Part shown: positions 46,412 to 55,438 of the stretch, one piece after another
Layout: every line of letters begins with the position of its first letter
Numbering within the stretch: the stretch's first letter is position 1
Source: Pseudomonadota bacterium
Lineage (GTDB): Bacteria; Pseudomonadota; Gammaproteobacteria; Burkholderiales; Casimicrobiaceae
Assembly: GCA_018241745.1 (NCBI GenBank)
Contig: JAFEDG010000001.1
Coordinates: 30,672 to 94,671 of the forward strand
DNA: 64,000 bases
Direction: 5' to 3'
The notes under the pieces: model-generated
Databases searched by the model: none
What the model saw: the letters and a program-made list of their open reading frames with translations, nothing else
Told to the model about the DNA's origin: nothing
Program-made: the position numbers and the translations under genes

Positions 46412-47134
46412 ATGGCGACAAGAGGCCGCAACGCGGCGGAAGCGCCGGCGTCTGCCGCGTCGGTCGACGACATCGAGCGCCGGCTCGAGGCGATGATCGT
46501 CGCCGGCGCATTCGCCCCCGGGGAGCACCTGAACGAATCCGCGCTGGCAGGGCAATTCGGCGTCAGCCGCGCGCCGGTGCGCGAGGCGTGCCGGCTGCTC
46601 GAGCGTTCGGGCCTCGTCAACATCCGCCCGCATCACGGCGCGTTCGTGCGCGCGCTCGAGCTCGACGAAGTCGTCAACCTGTTCGACATCCGTGCGAGCC
46701 TCGGCCGTCTCGCAGGCGAGTCGGCGGCCGCCAACATCACGCAGCGCGCGCTCGCCGCGTTGCGCGGGATGCTCGATACGCTCGACACCGCGGCGGAAGC
46801 CGGTGACGCCGATCGCTACGTAGCGCTGAACCTCGAGTTCCACGAGGCGCTGTACGCGGCCACCGGCAACGCGCGGCTCGCAGCGCTCGACCGCGCGATG
46901 GGCAAGGAGCTGCGGCTGTACCGCCGGCACGGGCTCGCATTCGGGGGCGGGCTGCGCGTGTCCAACCGCGAGCATCGCGACATCGTCGAGGCGCTCGAGC
47001 GCGGCGATCGGGCGCGCGCGGGGACGATGCTGGAGCGCCACATCGAAGGGGGGCGCGACCGCTTCCTGCGAGCGATGGCGGCGTCCGGCCGCCTCGTGCT
47101 TCAACCGTCGGCGGGCTCCGCGGCCAACGGCTGA
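46412..47134 (+). CDS. GntR-family regulator with FCD ligand domain
   Basis: The 240-residue protein has a GntR winged helix (about 18-85; VAGAFAPGEHLNESALAGQF and GVSRAPVREACRLLERSGLV). The all-helical FCD domain (about 90-225) has the metal/ligand residues of the group (NLEFHEALY, REHRDIVEALERGD). It faces the dehydratase and Bug genes across two palindromes and probably represses them until a sugar acid or its product binds. GGAG lies about 7 nt upstream of the ATG. Its last 34 bp overlap the 3' end of the convergent NRDE gene. Confidence 0.88.
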   Translation: MATRGRNAAEAPASAASVDDIERRLEAMIVAGAFAPGEHLNESALAGQFGVSRAPVREACRLLERSGLVNIRPHHGAFVRALELDEVVNLFDIRASLGRLAGESAAANITQRALAALRGMLDTLDTAAEAGDADRYVALNLEFHEALYAATGNARLAALDRAMGKELRLYRRHGLAFGGGLRVSNREHRDIVEALERGDRARAGTMLERHIEGGRDRFLRAMAASGRLVLQPSAGSAANG

Positions 47135-47904
47135 TCCGCCGCGTCGAGGACGAAGCGAAACTCGCTGCGCGCGCCGACGACGCCGTCAGGCCCGAAGGCC
47201 TGCTCGACGAAATGGGCGCGGCCCGCGTGGTCGACCGTGTACACCGTCGACGCGCGCGTGCCGTACGTCGGGCTCTGGATGAACGCGGCCGAGATCCGGC
47301 GCTCGACGTCCAGCGGCACGCCGGTCGCCGGCAATTCGGCATCGGGCGCAAGCGTGCGATCCGCGAGTGCGGTGAAGACCGGCTCCAGCGTCGCGTCACC
47401 GTCTGCACACCAGCGCGCGAGCGCCGCGCGGAGGTGCGCCACCTTGGGCCACGGGGTGTCGAGCGCCGCGTTGGAGACGCCGTGGATGCCACGACCCAAT
47501 GCGACGGGCGCGCCGGCGGGCGCCCGATTGCTCGCCCACCACGCGCCGTCGCGATCGCCCGCGACGACGTTGTAGCCGTTGTAGCCGTGGCGCGTGGCGA
47601 CGAGGTCCGCGAGCGCCGCCGCGAGCGGCCGCGGGTCCGCGAGCAATGCCGGCACGAACGCACCGCGCGACGGCGCCGTGGGGTCGTAGCGCGCAGGTTC
47701 ACGCACGTTGGTCACGAACGCATAGCGCCCGCTGCGCGTGACGCCGAACCACGTGCCGCCTGCCTTGAGGTCGCGGCCACCGAGCCAGCCTTCCGGCTGC
47801 CACGTCGCGCCCTGCGTCGCGCGCTCGTGATGCTCGTCACGATTGGCGGCGACGACGAGCCGGTAGCGCGGATGGAGGCCGGCGGCGACGGCGACGAGGC
47901 ACAT
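47101..47904 (-). CDS. NRDE (TANGO2-like) family protein
   Basis: The 267-residue product begins MCLVAVAAGLHPRYRLVVAANRDE. The NRDE motif right after a start Met-Cys is the family hallmark (Ntn-hydrolase-like fold, exposed Cys2). Further conserved parts are GGRDLKAGGTWFGVTRSGRYAFVTNVR and GVSNAALDTPWPK. The biochemical role is unsettled; eukaryotic TANGO2 has been linked to haem or lipid handling. It starts 2 nt after the DUF4936 gene and is convergent with, and overlaps, the GntR gene. Confidence 0.9.
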   Translation of the reverse strand: MCLVAVAAGLHPRYRLVVAANRDEHHERATQGATWQPEGWLGGRDLKAGGTWFGVTRSGRYAFVTNVREPARYDPTAPSRGAFVPALLADPRPLAAALADLVATRHGYNGYNVVAGDRDGAWWASNRAPAGAPVALGRGIHGVSNAALDTPWPKVAHLRAALARWCADGDATLEPVFTALADRTLAPDAELPATGVPLDVERRISAAFIQSPTYGTRASTVYTVDHAGRAHFVEQAFGPDGVVGARSEFRFVLDAADQPLAAEPADG

Positions 47905-47906
47905 CG

Positions 47907-48221
47907 TCAGATGTCGAACGTCGTGGCCATCGGGCTGAAGCACTCGGCGTGGCGGCCGCCGTCGGCATAGGCGTCCACGCCGTGGGCCGCGCACGCGCGA
48001 GCGAGCGCCGCGTCGAATTCCGCGCGGTCGTCGATGTCGGCGTACACCTCCATCCACGTCGTCGGATCGTCGGCGCGTGCGCACAGCTGGCCGACGACGC
48101 CGGTCTCCGCCGCGATGTCGAGCATCATCTCCGTGACCGCGGCACGCGCGCAGCCGGCGTCGCCGGTGACGCGATACCAGACGTACACGTGATGGACGGC
48201 GTCGGGCCGGCAGCAACGCAT
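47907..48221 (-). CDS. DUF4936 family protein
   Basis: This 104-residue cytoplasmic protein (MRCCRPDAVHHVYVWYRVTG...) has the DUF4936 pattern VYVWYRV, TWMEVYADIDD, and CFSPM near the C-terminus, with a ferredoxin-like alpha/beta make-up. Function is unknown. It is a small family mainly of betaproteobacteria. The upstream in-frame extension is Pro/Cys/Arg-rich and overlaps ygfZ, so I start at 48221. It lies between ygfZ (4-nt gap) and the NRDE gene (2-nt gap). Confidence 0.8.
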   Translation of the reverse strand: MRCCRPDAVHHVYVWYRVTGDAGCARAAVTEMMLDIAAETGVVGQLCARADDPTTWMEVYADIDDRAEFDAALARACAAHGVDAYADGGRHAECFSPMATTFDI

Positions 48222-48225
48222 GGCG

Positions 48226-49164
48226 TCAGAGGCGCACGCGCACGTTCTCGAGCGCGGGCACCGCGTAGGGCAGGGGCAGCGGCGCGAGCGCGGTTGCCGG
48301 GGCGCCGGCCAGGTGCACGGCACCGCCTTCGAGGGCCGCGAGCCGCGTCACCGCGATGAAGTCGCTGCCGCCTGCGGGCGCCGCGGCGGCGTTGACGACG
48401 ATGCCCGCGTTCGCGGCCTCGTCGCCCGCCTGCAACGCCTCGCCCGCCGCCGGCGGCGGTGTGTCCGCGTGGAACGCGAACAGCCGTTCCTTGAGCCGGC
48501 CGAGGTACTGCATCCGCGCCACGATCTCCTGGCCGGGATAGCAGCCCTTGTGGAAGTCGACGCCGCCGACCAGCTCCCAGTTGGCGCTTTGCGCGATGAT
48601 CTGGTCGGACGTTGCCGCGGTGATCCACGGCACGCCCGCGCGCACGCCGAGCCACGTCCAGGCGTCTTCCGAGCCGGCCGCGAGCGGCAGCTGCGGGGTG
48701 TCGGCGGCCGCCAGCGCGACCATCCGGCCGTCGGGGAGTGGCAGCACGGCGTGGCCGCGCCACGCGAAGTCCCCCCATGCCACGGCCGCAGCGACCCCGT
48801 CCGTCGCCAGCGCGGCGGGGAGGGCGTCGCCATAAAGCCCGATCGGCACGCGCGGCTCCACAGCCAGCGTCACCTTCGAGCGGAGCACGAACATCGCGAG
48901 GCGCTTGCGCACGGGCTCGGCCAGGTCGGCGGCGACGAGCAGCCGGTAATCGGCGCCGGTGCGCCAGACGACGAGCGTCGCCAGCATCCGCCCCTTGGGC
49001 GAGTTGTAGCTCGAGTACTGTCCGTGGGCAGGCGCCAACCCGTTGACGTTGCTGGACAGCTGGCTGTGCAGGAACGCCGCCGCATCAGCGCCCTGGACGA
49101 GGATGGACGCCCAGCCGGCAAGCGGGGTGGCAAAGGCGCCGGCGAGGCTCGTGTTTTGGCTCAT
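48226..49164 (-). CDS. ygfZ: tRNA-modifying / Fe-S assembly factor YgfZ (folate-binding)
   Basis: YgfZ helps maintain certain [4Fe-4S] enzymes, including MiaB, with folate. The 312-residue protein shows the GcvT-like fold and the diagnostic motif KGCYPGQEIVAR with its conserved Cys, preceded by WELVGGVDFH. The start MSQNTSLAG is 9 nt from the rpsB promoter on the other strand. It heads a short minus-strand set with DUF4936 and NRDE genes. Confidence 0.92.
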   Translation of the reverse strand: MSQNTSLAGAFATPLAGWASILVQGADAAAFLHSQLSSNVNGLAPAHGQYSSYNSPKGRMLATLVVWRTGADYRLLVAADLAEPVRKRLAMFVLRSKVTLAVEPRVPIGLYGDALPAALATDGVAAAVAWGDFAWRGHAVLPLPDGRMVALAAADTPQLPLAAGSEDAWTWLGVRAGVPWITAATSDQIIAQSANWELVGGVDFHKGCYPGQEIVARMQYLGRLKERLFAFHADTPPPAAGEALQAGDEAANAGIVVNAAAAPAGGSDFIAVTRLAALEGGAVHLAGAPATALAPLPLPYAVPALENVRVRL

Positions 49165-49169
49165 TTCCG

Positions 49170-49178
49170 TGCTAGAAT
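49170..49178 (+). promoter_or_regulatory. rpsB promoter, extended -10
   Basis: TGCTAGAAT (TGn plus TAGAAT at 49173-49178) is a good extended -10. The -35 is weak (GTGTTT, 49151-49156, 16 bp away). Initiation is expected near 49185, leaving a leader of about 224 nt before rpsB. The -35 region overlaps the first codons of ygfZ on the other strand. Confidence 0.6.
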
Positions 49179-49181
49179 AGC

Positions 49182-49408
49182 AAGTTAGCTAGGGTCGGCT
49201 CAGGGCTCGCCACGGGATTCCCCCGTACGGTCCGGTGCCGGTCAACTTCGCACATCGCGCAGGTTCAGGGTGTCCGCGGTGTCCGTCGTACGTGTCACGG
49301 TTCCAACATGCGGCCAGCCCAGGGCAGCCGCAACGGACCCGAAGCGTACGCGACGCCGGATCGACGCTGCCGATGGTGGTCAACCAACCCTGACACAAAG
49401 GAAGCACC
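49182..49408 (+). ncRNA. structured rpsB 5' leader (candidate S2 autoregulatory region)
   Basis: About 225 nt separate the promoter from rpsB and hold no gene. AAGTT (49182-49186) can pair with AACTT (49244-49248), enclosing a hairpin ACGGG-attcc-CCCGT (49212-49226). This is the kind of nested fold seen in rpsB leaders of other proteobacteria, where S2 represses rpsB-tsf. The comparison is by general architecture only; I could not align it to a model. If initiation is at 49185 the first bases of the outer stem would be lost, so the exact start matters. Confidence 0.4.
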
Positions 49409-50152
49409 ATGTCGGTCACGATGCGTCAAATGCTGGAAGCCGGGGTCCACTTCGGCCACCAGACGCGGTACTGGAACCCCAAGATGGCGGAGTACATCTT
49501 CGGGCACCGCAACAAGATCCATATCGTCAACCTCGAAAAGACCCTCGACAAGTACAACGAGGCGATGAAGTACGTGCGCCAGCTGGCGGCGCGCAAGGGG
49601 ACGATCCTGTTCGTCGGCACCAAGCGCCAGGCGCGCGAGATCATCGCCGAGGAAGCCCAGCGCGCGGGCATGCCCTACGTCGACCATCGCTGGCTCGGCG
49701 GCATGCTGACCAACTTCAAGACGGTCAAGGGCTCGATCAAGCGGCTGAAGGACCTCGACCAGATGCAGGAAGACGGCACGTTCGAGCGCATGTCCAAGCG
49801 CGAGGCGCTGTCGCTGACGCGCGAGAAGGAAAAGCTCGCGCAATCGCTGGGCGGCATCAAGGACATGAACGCGCTGCCGGACGCCATCTTCGTCATCGAC
49901 GTCGGGTTCCACAAGATCGCGGTCACCGAGGCGAAGAAGCTCGGCATCCCGGTCGTCGCGGTCGTCGACACGAACCACTCGCCGGACGGCATCACGCACG
50001 TGATCCCGGGCAACGACGACTCGAGCCGCGCCATCCGCCTGTACGCGCGTGGTGTCGCGGACGCGGTGCTGGAAGGCAAGAGCCAGGTGATCCAGGAGAT
50101 CGTCCAGGCCGGCGACGAGTTCGTCGAAGTCAAGGAAGACGCAGCGGCCTGA
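49409..50152 (+). CDS. rpsB: 30S ribosomal protein S2
   Basis: The 247-residue protein begins [26 protein letters not shown], the S2 hallmark. It contains [34 protein letters not shown], and [14 protein letters not shown]. It binds the 30S body near the platform and is needed for S1 binding. AAAGGAAG precedes the ATG. It is followed after a terminator-like hairpin by tsf, the usual pairing. Confidence 0.98.
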   Translation: MSVTMRQMLEAGVHFGHQTRYWNPKMAEYIFGHRNKIHIVNLEKTLDKYNEAMKYVRQLAARKGTILFVGTKRQAREIIAEEAQRAGMPYVDHRWLGGMLTNFKTVKGSIKRLKDLDQMQEDGTFERMSKREALSLTREKEKLAQSLGGIKDMNALPDAIFVIDVGFHKIAVTEAKKLGIPVVAVVDTNHSPDGITHVIPGNDDSSRAIRLYARGVADAVLEGKSQVIQEIVQAGDEFVEVKEDAAA

Positions 50153-50192
50153 CACGGGCGGCAGCGACTCGCATTCATTCAGCGGTGAGACG

Positions 50193-50218
50193 AGGGGGCC
50201 GCGCGCCCCCTTGTTTTT
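50193..50218 (+). terminator. intrinsic terminator between rpsB and tsf
   Basis: AGGGGGC (50193-50199) and GCCCCCT (50205-50211) form a 7-bp stem with a CGCGC loop, followed by TGTTTTT (50212-50218). It is the best intrinsic terminator in the window. It lies 41 nt after the rpsB stop and should reduce read-through into tsf. Confidence 0.75.
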
Positions 50219-50273
50219 ACCCGGTCCGGGCGGAACCTTTCCCCGCCGGACTCAACAGTCGGGAGTGCATCAA

Positions 50274-51152
50274 ATGGCGGACATCTCCGCAAGCAAGGTG
50301 ATGGAACTGCGCAGCCGTACGGGGCTGGGCATGATGGAATGCAAGAAGGCGCTGACGGAAGCCGACGGCGACATGGCCAAGGCGGAAGACCTGCTGCGCA
50401 TCAAGTCGGGCGCCAAGGCGTCCAAGGCGGCCGGCCGCGTCGCCGCCGAAGGCGTCATCGGCCTCTACGTGACGCCGGACGCGAAGACGGGCGCGATCGT
50501 CGAAGTCAACTGCGAGACGGACTTCGTCGCTCGCAACGACGACTTCAAGGCGTTCGCCAACGAGATCGCGCAGGTGATCACGCGCGACAATCCGGCCGAC
50601 GTCGCCGCGCTGGGCGACTGCAAGCTCGCGTCCGGCGAGACGGTCGAGGGGCACCGCGTCGCGCTGGTGCAGAAGATCGGCGAGAACATGAGCGTCCGCC
50701 GCTTCCACCGCCGCGTCGCCGCGGGCACGCTGGCGTCCTACGTGCATGGCGTCAAGATCGGCGTGCTGGTCGACGTGACCGGCGGCAACGCCGCGCTCGG
50801 CAAGGACATCGCGATGCACATCGCGGCCACGAAGCCGATGGCGGTCGATCGCAGCGGCATCGCCGAACACGTCGTCGAGCACGAGCGCAGCATCGCCGCC
50901 GCGCGCGCCGCCGAGTCGGGCAAGCCCGCCAACATCGTCGAGAAGATGGTCGAAGGCGCGGTCGCCAAGTTCCTGGCCGAAGTGACGCTGCTGACGCAGG
51001 CGTTCGTCAAGGACGACAAGCAGACCGTCGGCAACTACGCCAAGGCGCAGGGCGGCACGGTGAACGGCTTCACGCTGTACGTCGTCGGCGAAGGCATCGA
51101 GAAGAAGAAGGATGACTTCGCCGCCGAAGTGGCCGCGATGGCCAAGGCCTGA
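50274..51152 (+). CDS. tsf: translation elongation factor Ts
   Basis: EF-Ts recycles EF-Tu by GDP/GTP exchange. The 292-residue protein starts [27 protein letters not shown], a near-invariant N-terminal motif. It contains the core [13 protein letters not shown] with the TDFV contact residues, and a C-terminal module ending VAAMAKA. GGGAG precedes ATG 50274; the frame opens upstream without likeness. Confidence 0.98.
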   Translation: MADISASKVMELRSRTGLGMMECKKALTEADGDMAKAEDLLRIKSGAKASKAAGRVAAEGVIGLYVTPDAKTGAIVEVNCETDFVARNDDFKAFANEIAQVITRDNPADVAALGDCKLASGETVEGHRVALVQKIGENMSVRRFHRRVAAGTLASYVHGVKIGVLVDVTGGNAALGKDIAMHIAATKPMAVDRSGIAEHVVEHERSIAAARAAESGKPANIVEKMVEGAVAKFLAEVTLLTQAFVKDDKQTVGNYAKAQGGTVNGFTLYVVGEGIEKKKDDFAAEVAAMAKA

Positions 51153-51217
51153 CGCATTCCCGGAAGGCCCGTTGCCGATGACCGCACGTCCACGCTGAAC
51201 CCACGACGAGGAACACG

Positions 51218-52006
51218 ATGAGCTCGCCGCACGTAGCGCCCCTGCAAAGCGTTTCCTCTTCGTCTTCCGGGGCCGCGGCGCCGCGGGCGAAGGCCGCGCC
51301 CGCCTACAAGCGCATCCTGCTCAAGCTGTCGGGCGAGGCGCTGATGGGCGAAGACCCGTACGGGATCAATCGCCAGGTCATCGACCGCATCGTGGCGGAA
51401 GTCGCGGACGTGCTGCAGATGGGCGTGCAGATGGCCATCGTCATCGGCGGCGGCAACATCTTCCGTGGCGTCGCTCCCGGCGCGGCCGGCATGGACCGCG
51501 CCACGGCCGACTACATGGGCATGCTCGCCACGCTGATGAACGCGCTCGCGCTGCAGGACGCGCTGCGCCGCGCGGGCGTCGAGTCGCGCGTGCAATCGGC
51601 GCTGCGCATCGACCAGGTCGCCGAGCCGTACATCCGCGGCAAGGCACTGCGCTACCTCGAGGAAAACAAGGTCGTCATCTTCGCGGCCGGCACCGGCAAC
51701 CCGTTCTTCACGACCGACACGGCCGCCGCGCTGCGCGGCCGCGAGGTGGGCGTGGACATCGTGCTGAAGGCCACGAAGGTCGATGGCGTCTACACGGCGG
51801 ACCCGGTCAAGGATCCGACGGCGCAGCGCTACCCGTCGCTGACGTTCGACGAGGCGATCGTCAAGAACCTGAAGGTCATGGACGCGACGGCCCTCGCACT
51901 GTGCCGTGACCAGAACATGCTGCTCAAGGTGTTCTCGATCTTCGTGCCCGGCGCGCTGAAGCGCGTCGTGCTGGGCGAGGACGAGGGCACGCTGGTGCAC
52001 TGCTGA
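51218..52006 (+). CDS. pyrH: uridylate kinase
   Basis: PyrH phosphorylates UMP to UDP. The family core starts [16 protein letters not shown] (residue about 29) and includes [25 protein letters not shown], and [14 protein letters not shown]. The 262-residue product has an N-terminal extension of about 28 residues ([20 protein letters not shown]...), Ser/Ala-rich, longer than usual for bacterial PyrH. There is no in-frame ATG or GTG closer to the core, and CGAGGAA precedes ATG 51218, so the extension seems real. Confidence 0.96.
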   Translation: MSSPHVAPLQSVSSSSSGAAAPRAKAAPAYKRILLKLSGEALMGEDPYGINRQVIDRIVAEVADVLQMGVQMAIVIGGGNIFRGVAPGAAGMDRATADYMGMLATLMNALALQDALRRAGVESRVQSALRIDQVAEPYIRGKALRYLEENKVVIFAAGTGNPFFTTDTAAALRGREVGVDIVLKATKVDGVYTADPVKDPTAQRYPSLTFDEAIVKNLKVMDATALALCRDQNMLLKVFSIFVPGALKRVVLGEDEGTLVHC

Positions 52007-52040
52007 TCGGCGCCGCCGGCGCGCACGCGAGGAAACCACG

Positions 52041-52598
52041 ATGATCAACGACGTCAAGAAATCCGCCGAGCAGAAGATGGGCAAGTCGGTCGAGACGCTG
52101 AAGGCGGACCTTGGCAAGGTCCGGACCGGCCGCGCGCATACCGGCCTGCTGGACCATATCCATGTCGACTACTACGGCTCGATGATGCCCCTGGCGCAGG
52201 TCGCCAACGTGACGCTGGCGGATCCGCGGACCATCGCCGTGCAGCCGTGGGAGAAGAAGCTGATCCCGGTCGTCGAGAAGGCCATCCGCGACTCCGACCT
52301 GGGCCTCAACCCGGCCACGCACGGCGACATCGTCCGCGTGCCGATGCCCGCGCTCACCGAGGAGCGGCGGAAGGACCTGATCAAGGTCGTCCGCGGCGAG
52401 GCGGAGAACGCGCGCGTCGCGATCCGCAACGTGCGCCGCGACGCCAACGAGCAGCTGAAGAAGCTGCTGAAGGATCATGCGGTCTCGGAGGACGAGGAGC
52501 GCCACGCCCAGGCCGACGTGCAGAAGCTCACCGACCGCTTCATCGCCGAAGTCGACAAGCAGCTCGCGGACAAGGAAAAGGACCTGCTCGCGATCTGA
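52041..52598 (+). CDS. frr: ribosome recycling factor
   Basis: RRF splits post-termination ribosomes with EF-G. The 185-residue protein has the full-length pattern [41 protein letters not shown], and [21 protein letters not shown]. The long helical bundle ends [27 protein letters not shown] precedes the ATG. It lies between pyrH and uppS, the standard order. Confidence 0.98.
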   Translation: MINDVKKSAEQKMGKSVETLKADLGKVRTGRAHTGLLDHIHVDYYGSMMPLAQVANVTLADPRTIAVQPWEKKLIPVVEKAIRDSDLGLNPATHGDIVRVPMPALTEERRKDLIKVVRGEAENARVAIRNVRRDANEQLKKLLKDHAVSEDEERHAQADVQKLTDRFIAEVDKQLADKEKDLLAI

Positions 52599-52623
52599 CG
52601 CGGGCGGTCCGGCGCTGCGCTCG

Positions 52624-53406
52624 ATGTTCCCGTCGTCCACCCGCGAGATTCCCGCGAGCCGCGCGGTCCCGCGCCACGTCGCCATCATCATGGACGGCAA
52701 CGGCCGCTGGGCCAAGCGGCGATTCCTGCCGCGCGTGGCCGGGCACAAGCGCGGCGTCGAGGCGGTGCGCGCCGTCGTCAAGCACGCGGTCGAGCGCGGC
52801 GTCGAGTACCTGACGCTGTTCGCATTCTCGAGCGAGAACTGGCGGCGCCCGGCGGACGAGGTGTCGATCCTGATGGACCTGTTCCTGCGCGCGCTGGAAC
52901 AGGAAGTCGGCAAGCTGCACGGCAACGGGATCCGCTTTCGCATCGTCGGCGACACGACGCCGTTCGACCCTCGCATCCGCGAGCTGATCGCGGCCGGCGA
53001 GGCGCTCACCGCGCGCAACACGCGGCTCACGCTGACGATCGCCGCCAACTATGGCGGGCGCTGGGACATCGCGCAGGCGGCGCATGCGTTCTACCGTGCG
53101 CATCCCGAGGCGCTCGCGGCGGACACCGTGCCGCCGCCGGATTCGATCGCCCCCTACCTTGCGATGAGCTATGCGCCCGAGCCCGACCTCTTCATCCGTA
53201 CGGGCGGGGAGCAGCGTGTCTCCAACTTCCTGCTGTGGCAGCTCGCCTACACGGAGCTGCACTTTACCGACCTCCTGTGGCCGGACTTCGACGAGGCCGC
53301 GTTCGACGCCGCCATCGCGTCGTACGCGCGCCGCGAGCGCCGCTTCGGCCGCACGAGCGAGCAGCTCGCGAATGCGCCGGGCTCGCGGCTCGCCGTCGAG
53401 GAATGA
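52624..53406 (+). CDS. uppS: undecaprenyl diphosphate synthase
   Basis: UppS is a cis-prenyltransferase. It adds isopentenyl units to farnesyl-PP to make the C55 carrier for peptidoglycan and LPS. The 260-residue protein has [16 protein letters not shown] (catalytic Asp), [21 protein letters not shown], and [22 protein letters not shown] 52624 gives the expected length; the upstream frame is a shadow of frr. Its TGA overlaps cdsA by 4 bases. Confidence 0.97.
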   Translation: MFPSSTREIPASRAVPRHVAIIMDGNGRWAKRRFLPRVAGHKRGVEAVRAVVKHAVERGVEYLTLFAFSSENWRRPADEVSILMDLFLRALEQEVGKLHGNGIRFRIVGDTTPFDPRIRELIAAGEALTARNTRLTLTIAANYGGRWDIAQAAHAFYRAHPEALAADTVPPPDSIAPYLAMSYAPEPDLFIRTGGEQRVSNFLLWQLAYTELHFTDLLWPDFDEAAFDAAIASYARRERRFGRTSEQLANAPGSRLAVEE

Positions 53407-54239
53407 GCCCGCTCGCGCAGCGCGTGGCGACGGCCGCGGTGCTGTTGCCCGCCGCGCTGGCCGCGATCATCCTGCTGCCGACGCAGTGGTTCGCGCTGGT
53501 CGCCATCGTCGTGGTCCTCCTTGCCGCGCCCGAATGGGAGACGCTCGCGCGCTTCACCCGCCCGCAGGCGCTGCGCTTCAAGGGGGCGTTGGGAACGGCG
53601 GTGATCGGCCTGTGGATGCTGCTCACACTCGCGCCGCCGACGCGCGTCGACGTGGCGATCACGACGCTGCTGGTGGTCGCCAGCGCGTTCTGGCTCGGGG
53701 TCGCGCTGCCGTGGGTCGTCCGGCGCTGGACCGGGATCGGGCCCTGGCGCACGGGGCTGGCCGGCGTCGTGGTGTTCGCGGGCTTCGTCGCGGCACTCGT
53801 CGACTTGCACGCCCGCTCGCCGTGGACGCTGCTGGCGACGATGGCGGTCGTCTGGATCGCCGACACCGCCGCGTACTTCAGTGGCCGCGCATTCGGGCGC
53901 CACAAGCTCGCGCCGCTCGTGAGCCCGGGCAAGACGTCGGAAGGGGTTGCCGGCGCCGTGGTCGCGGTTGTCGTGTACGTCGCGATCCTGGCCGTTGTCA
54001 CCCCCGGTTTTGCCCGCGGTGCGGGCGCGGCTACACTCGCGGGATGGCTGATCGGAGCGGTCGCGCTGACGATGATTTCGGTGCTCGGTGACCTGTACGA
54101 ATCGTGGTTGAAGCGCGTCGCGGGCGTGAAGGACAGCGGTCGCGTGCTGCCGGGCCACGGGGGCATCCTCGACCGTATCGACGCGCTGCTCGCCGCGTTG
54201 CCGCTGGCTGCGCTCGCGATGCGCGTGTTCTCCGCATGA
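53403..54239 (+). CDS. cdsA: phosphatidate cytidylyltransferase
   Basis: CdsA makes CDP-diacylglycerol, the precursor of all phospholipids. This 278-residue polytopic protein has about eight helices. The diagnostic C-terminal signature [20 protein letters not shown], followed by [11 protein letters not shown], holds the Mg2+-binding Asp residues. The start overlaps uppS and its stop overlaps dxr (ATGA on both sides). Confidence 0.96.
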   Translation: MSPLAQRVATAAVLLPAALAAIILLPTQWFALVAIVVVLLAAPEWETLARFTRPQALRFKGALGTAVIGLWMLLTLAPPTRVDVAITTLLVVASAFWLGVALPWVVRRWTGIGPWRTGLAGVVVFAGFVAALVDLHARSPWTLLATMAVVWIADTAAYFSGRAFGRHKLAPLVSPGKTSEGVAGAVVAVVVYVAILAVVTPGFARGAGAATLAGWLIGAVALTMISVLGDLYESWLKRVAGVKDSGRVLPGHGGILDRIDALLAALPLAALAMRVFSA

Positions 54240-55438
54240 CGGCGCAGCGCACGCTCGCGTTGCTGGGTGCCACGGGCTCGATCGGCGCGTCGACGCTCGA
54301 CGTCGTCGCGCGGCACCCGGAGCGCTACCGTGTCGGGGCACTCGCCGCGCGTCGGAATTGGCAGGCCATGGCCACGCTGTGCCGGCGCTTCCGCCCGCAG
54401 CTCGCCGCGATGCACGACGCCGTCGCGGCGCGGGAACTGGCGCGGGCGCTCGCGGGCACTGGCACTGAAGTCGTCGCCGGCGACGAAGGGCTTGTCGCCG
54501 TCGCGACGCTGACTGCCGCGGACACGGTGCTGGCGGCGATCGTCGGCGGCGCCGGACTCGCGTCGACGCTGGCCGCCGCGCATGCGGGCAAGCGCATCCT
54601 GCTCGCGAACAAGGAAGCGCTGGTCATGGGCGGCGAGCTGTTCATGGACGCGGTGCGTGCCGGCGGCGCGACGTTGCTGCCGATCGACAGCGAGCACAAC
54701 GCGATCTTCCAGTGCCTGCCGCCACACACGGCCGCCCTCGACGCGCGCGCCGTGCAGAGGATCATCCTGACCGCGTCGGGCGGCCCGTTCCGCGAGCGGG
54801 CGCACGCGTCGCTCGCGCACGTGACCCCGGACGAGGCGTGCGCGCATCCCAACTGGTCGATGGGTCGCAAGATCTCGGTCGACTCGGCGACGATGATGAA
54901 CAAGGGCCTCGAGGTGATCGAGGCGCACTGGCTGTTCGGCGCGCCGCGCGCGGCAATCGACGTCGTCATCCATCCGCAGAGCGTCGTCCATTCGCTCGTC
55001 GAGTACGTCGACGGCTCGGTGCTCGCGCAGATGTCCAACCCGGACATGCGCACGCCGATCGCGCATGCGCTCGCCTACCCGGAGCGCATCGAGAGTGGCG
55101 TGTCGCCGCTGGCGCTGGCGAGCCTCGCGCCGCTGACGTTCGCGGCGCCCGACCTCGCGCGTTTCCCGTGCCTCGCGCTCGCGTACGCGGCGCTCGACGC
55201 GGGCGGCAGCGCGGCCCTCGCATTGTCGGCCGCGAATGAAGTGGCCGTCGGCGCCTTCCTCGCCGGACGCGCGGGTTATCTCGACATCGCACGCGCATGC
55301 GATGCGACGCTCGGGCGCACCACGGTCACCCGCGTCCGCTCGCTCGACGACGCGCTCGCGGCCGACGCGGCCGCGCGGCGTGACGCCTGTGCGGTCCTGG
55401 GCCTGCCGCCGACGCAGATGGAAGGAATGGCGGCCTGA
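54236..55438 (+). CDS. dxr: 1-deoxy-D-xylulose 5-phosphate reductoisomerase
   Basis: Dxr turns DXP into MEP using NADPH, the committed step of isoprenoid synthesis. The 400-residue protein has the nucleotide motif [32 protein letters not shown], metal/substrate residues in [12 protein letters not shown], and SWSM-type [21 protein letters not shown]. Its TGA shares one base with the rseP ATG (TGATG). Confidence 0.97.
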   Translation: MTAQRTLALLGATGSIGASTLDVVARHPERYRVGALAARRNWQAMATLCRRFRPQLAAMHDAVAARELARALAGTGTEVVAGDEGLVAVATLTAADTVLAAIVGGAGLASTLAAAHAGKRILLANKEALVMGGELFMDAVRAGGATLLPIDSEHNAIFQCLPPHTAALDARAVQRIILTASGGPFRERAHASLAHVTPDEACAHPNWSMGRKISVDSATMMNKGLEVIEAHWLFGAPRAAIDVVIHPQSVVHSLVEYVDGSVLAQMSNPDMRTPIAHALAYPERIESGVSPLALASLAPLTFAAPDLARFPCLALAYAALDAGGSAALALSAANEVAVGAFLAGRAGYLDIARACDATLGRTTVTRVRSLDDALAADAAARRDACAVLGLPPTQMEGMAA

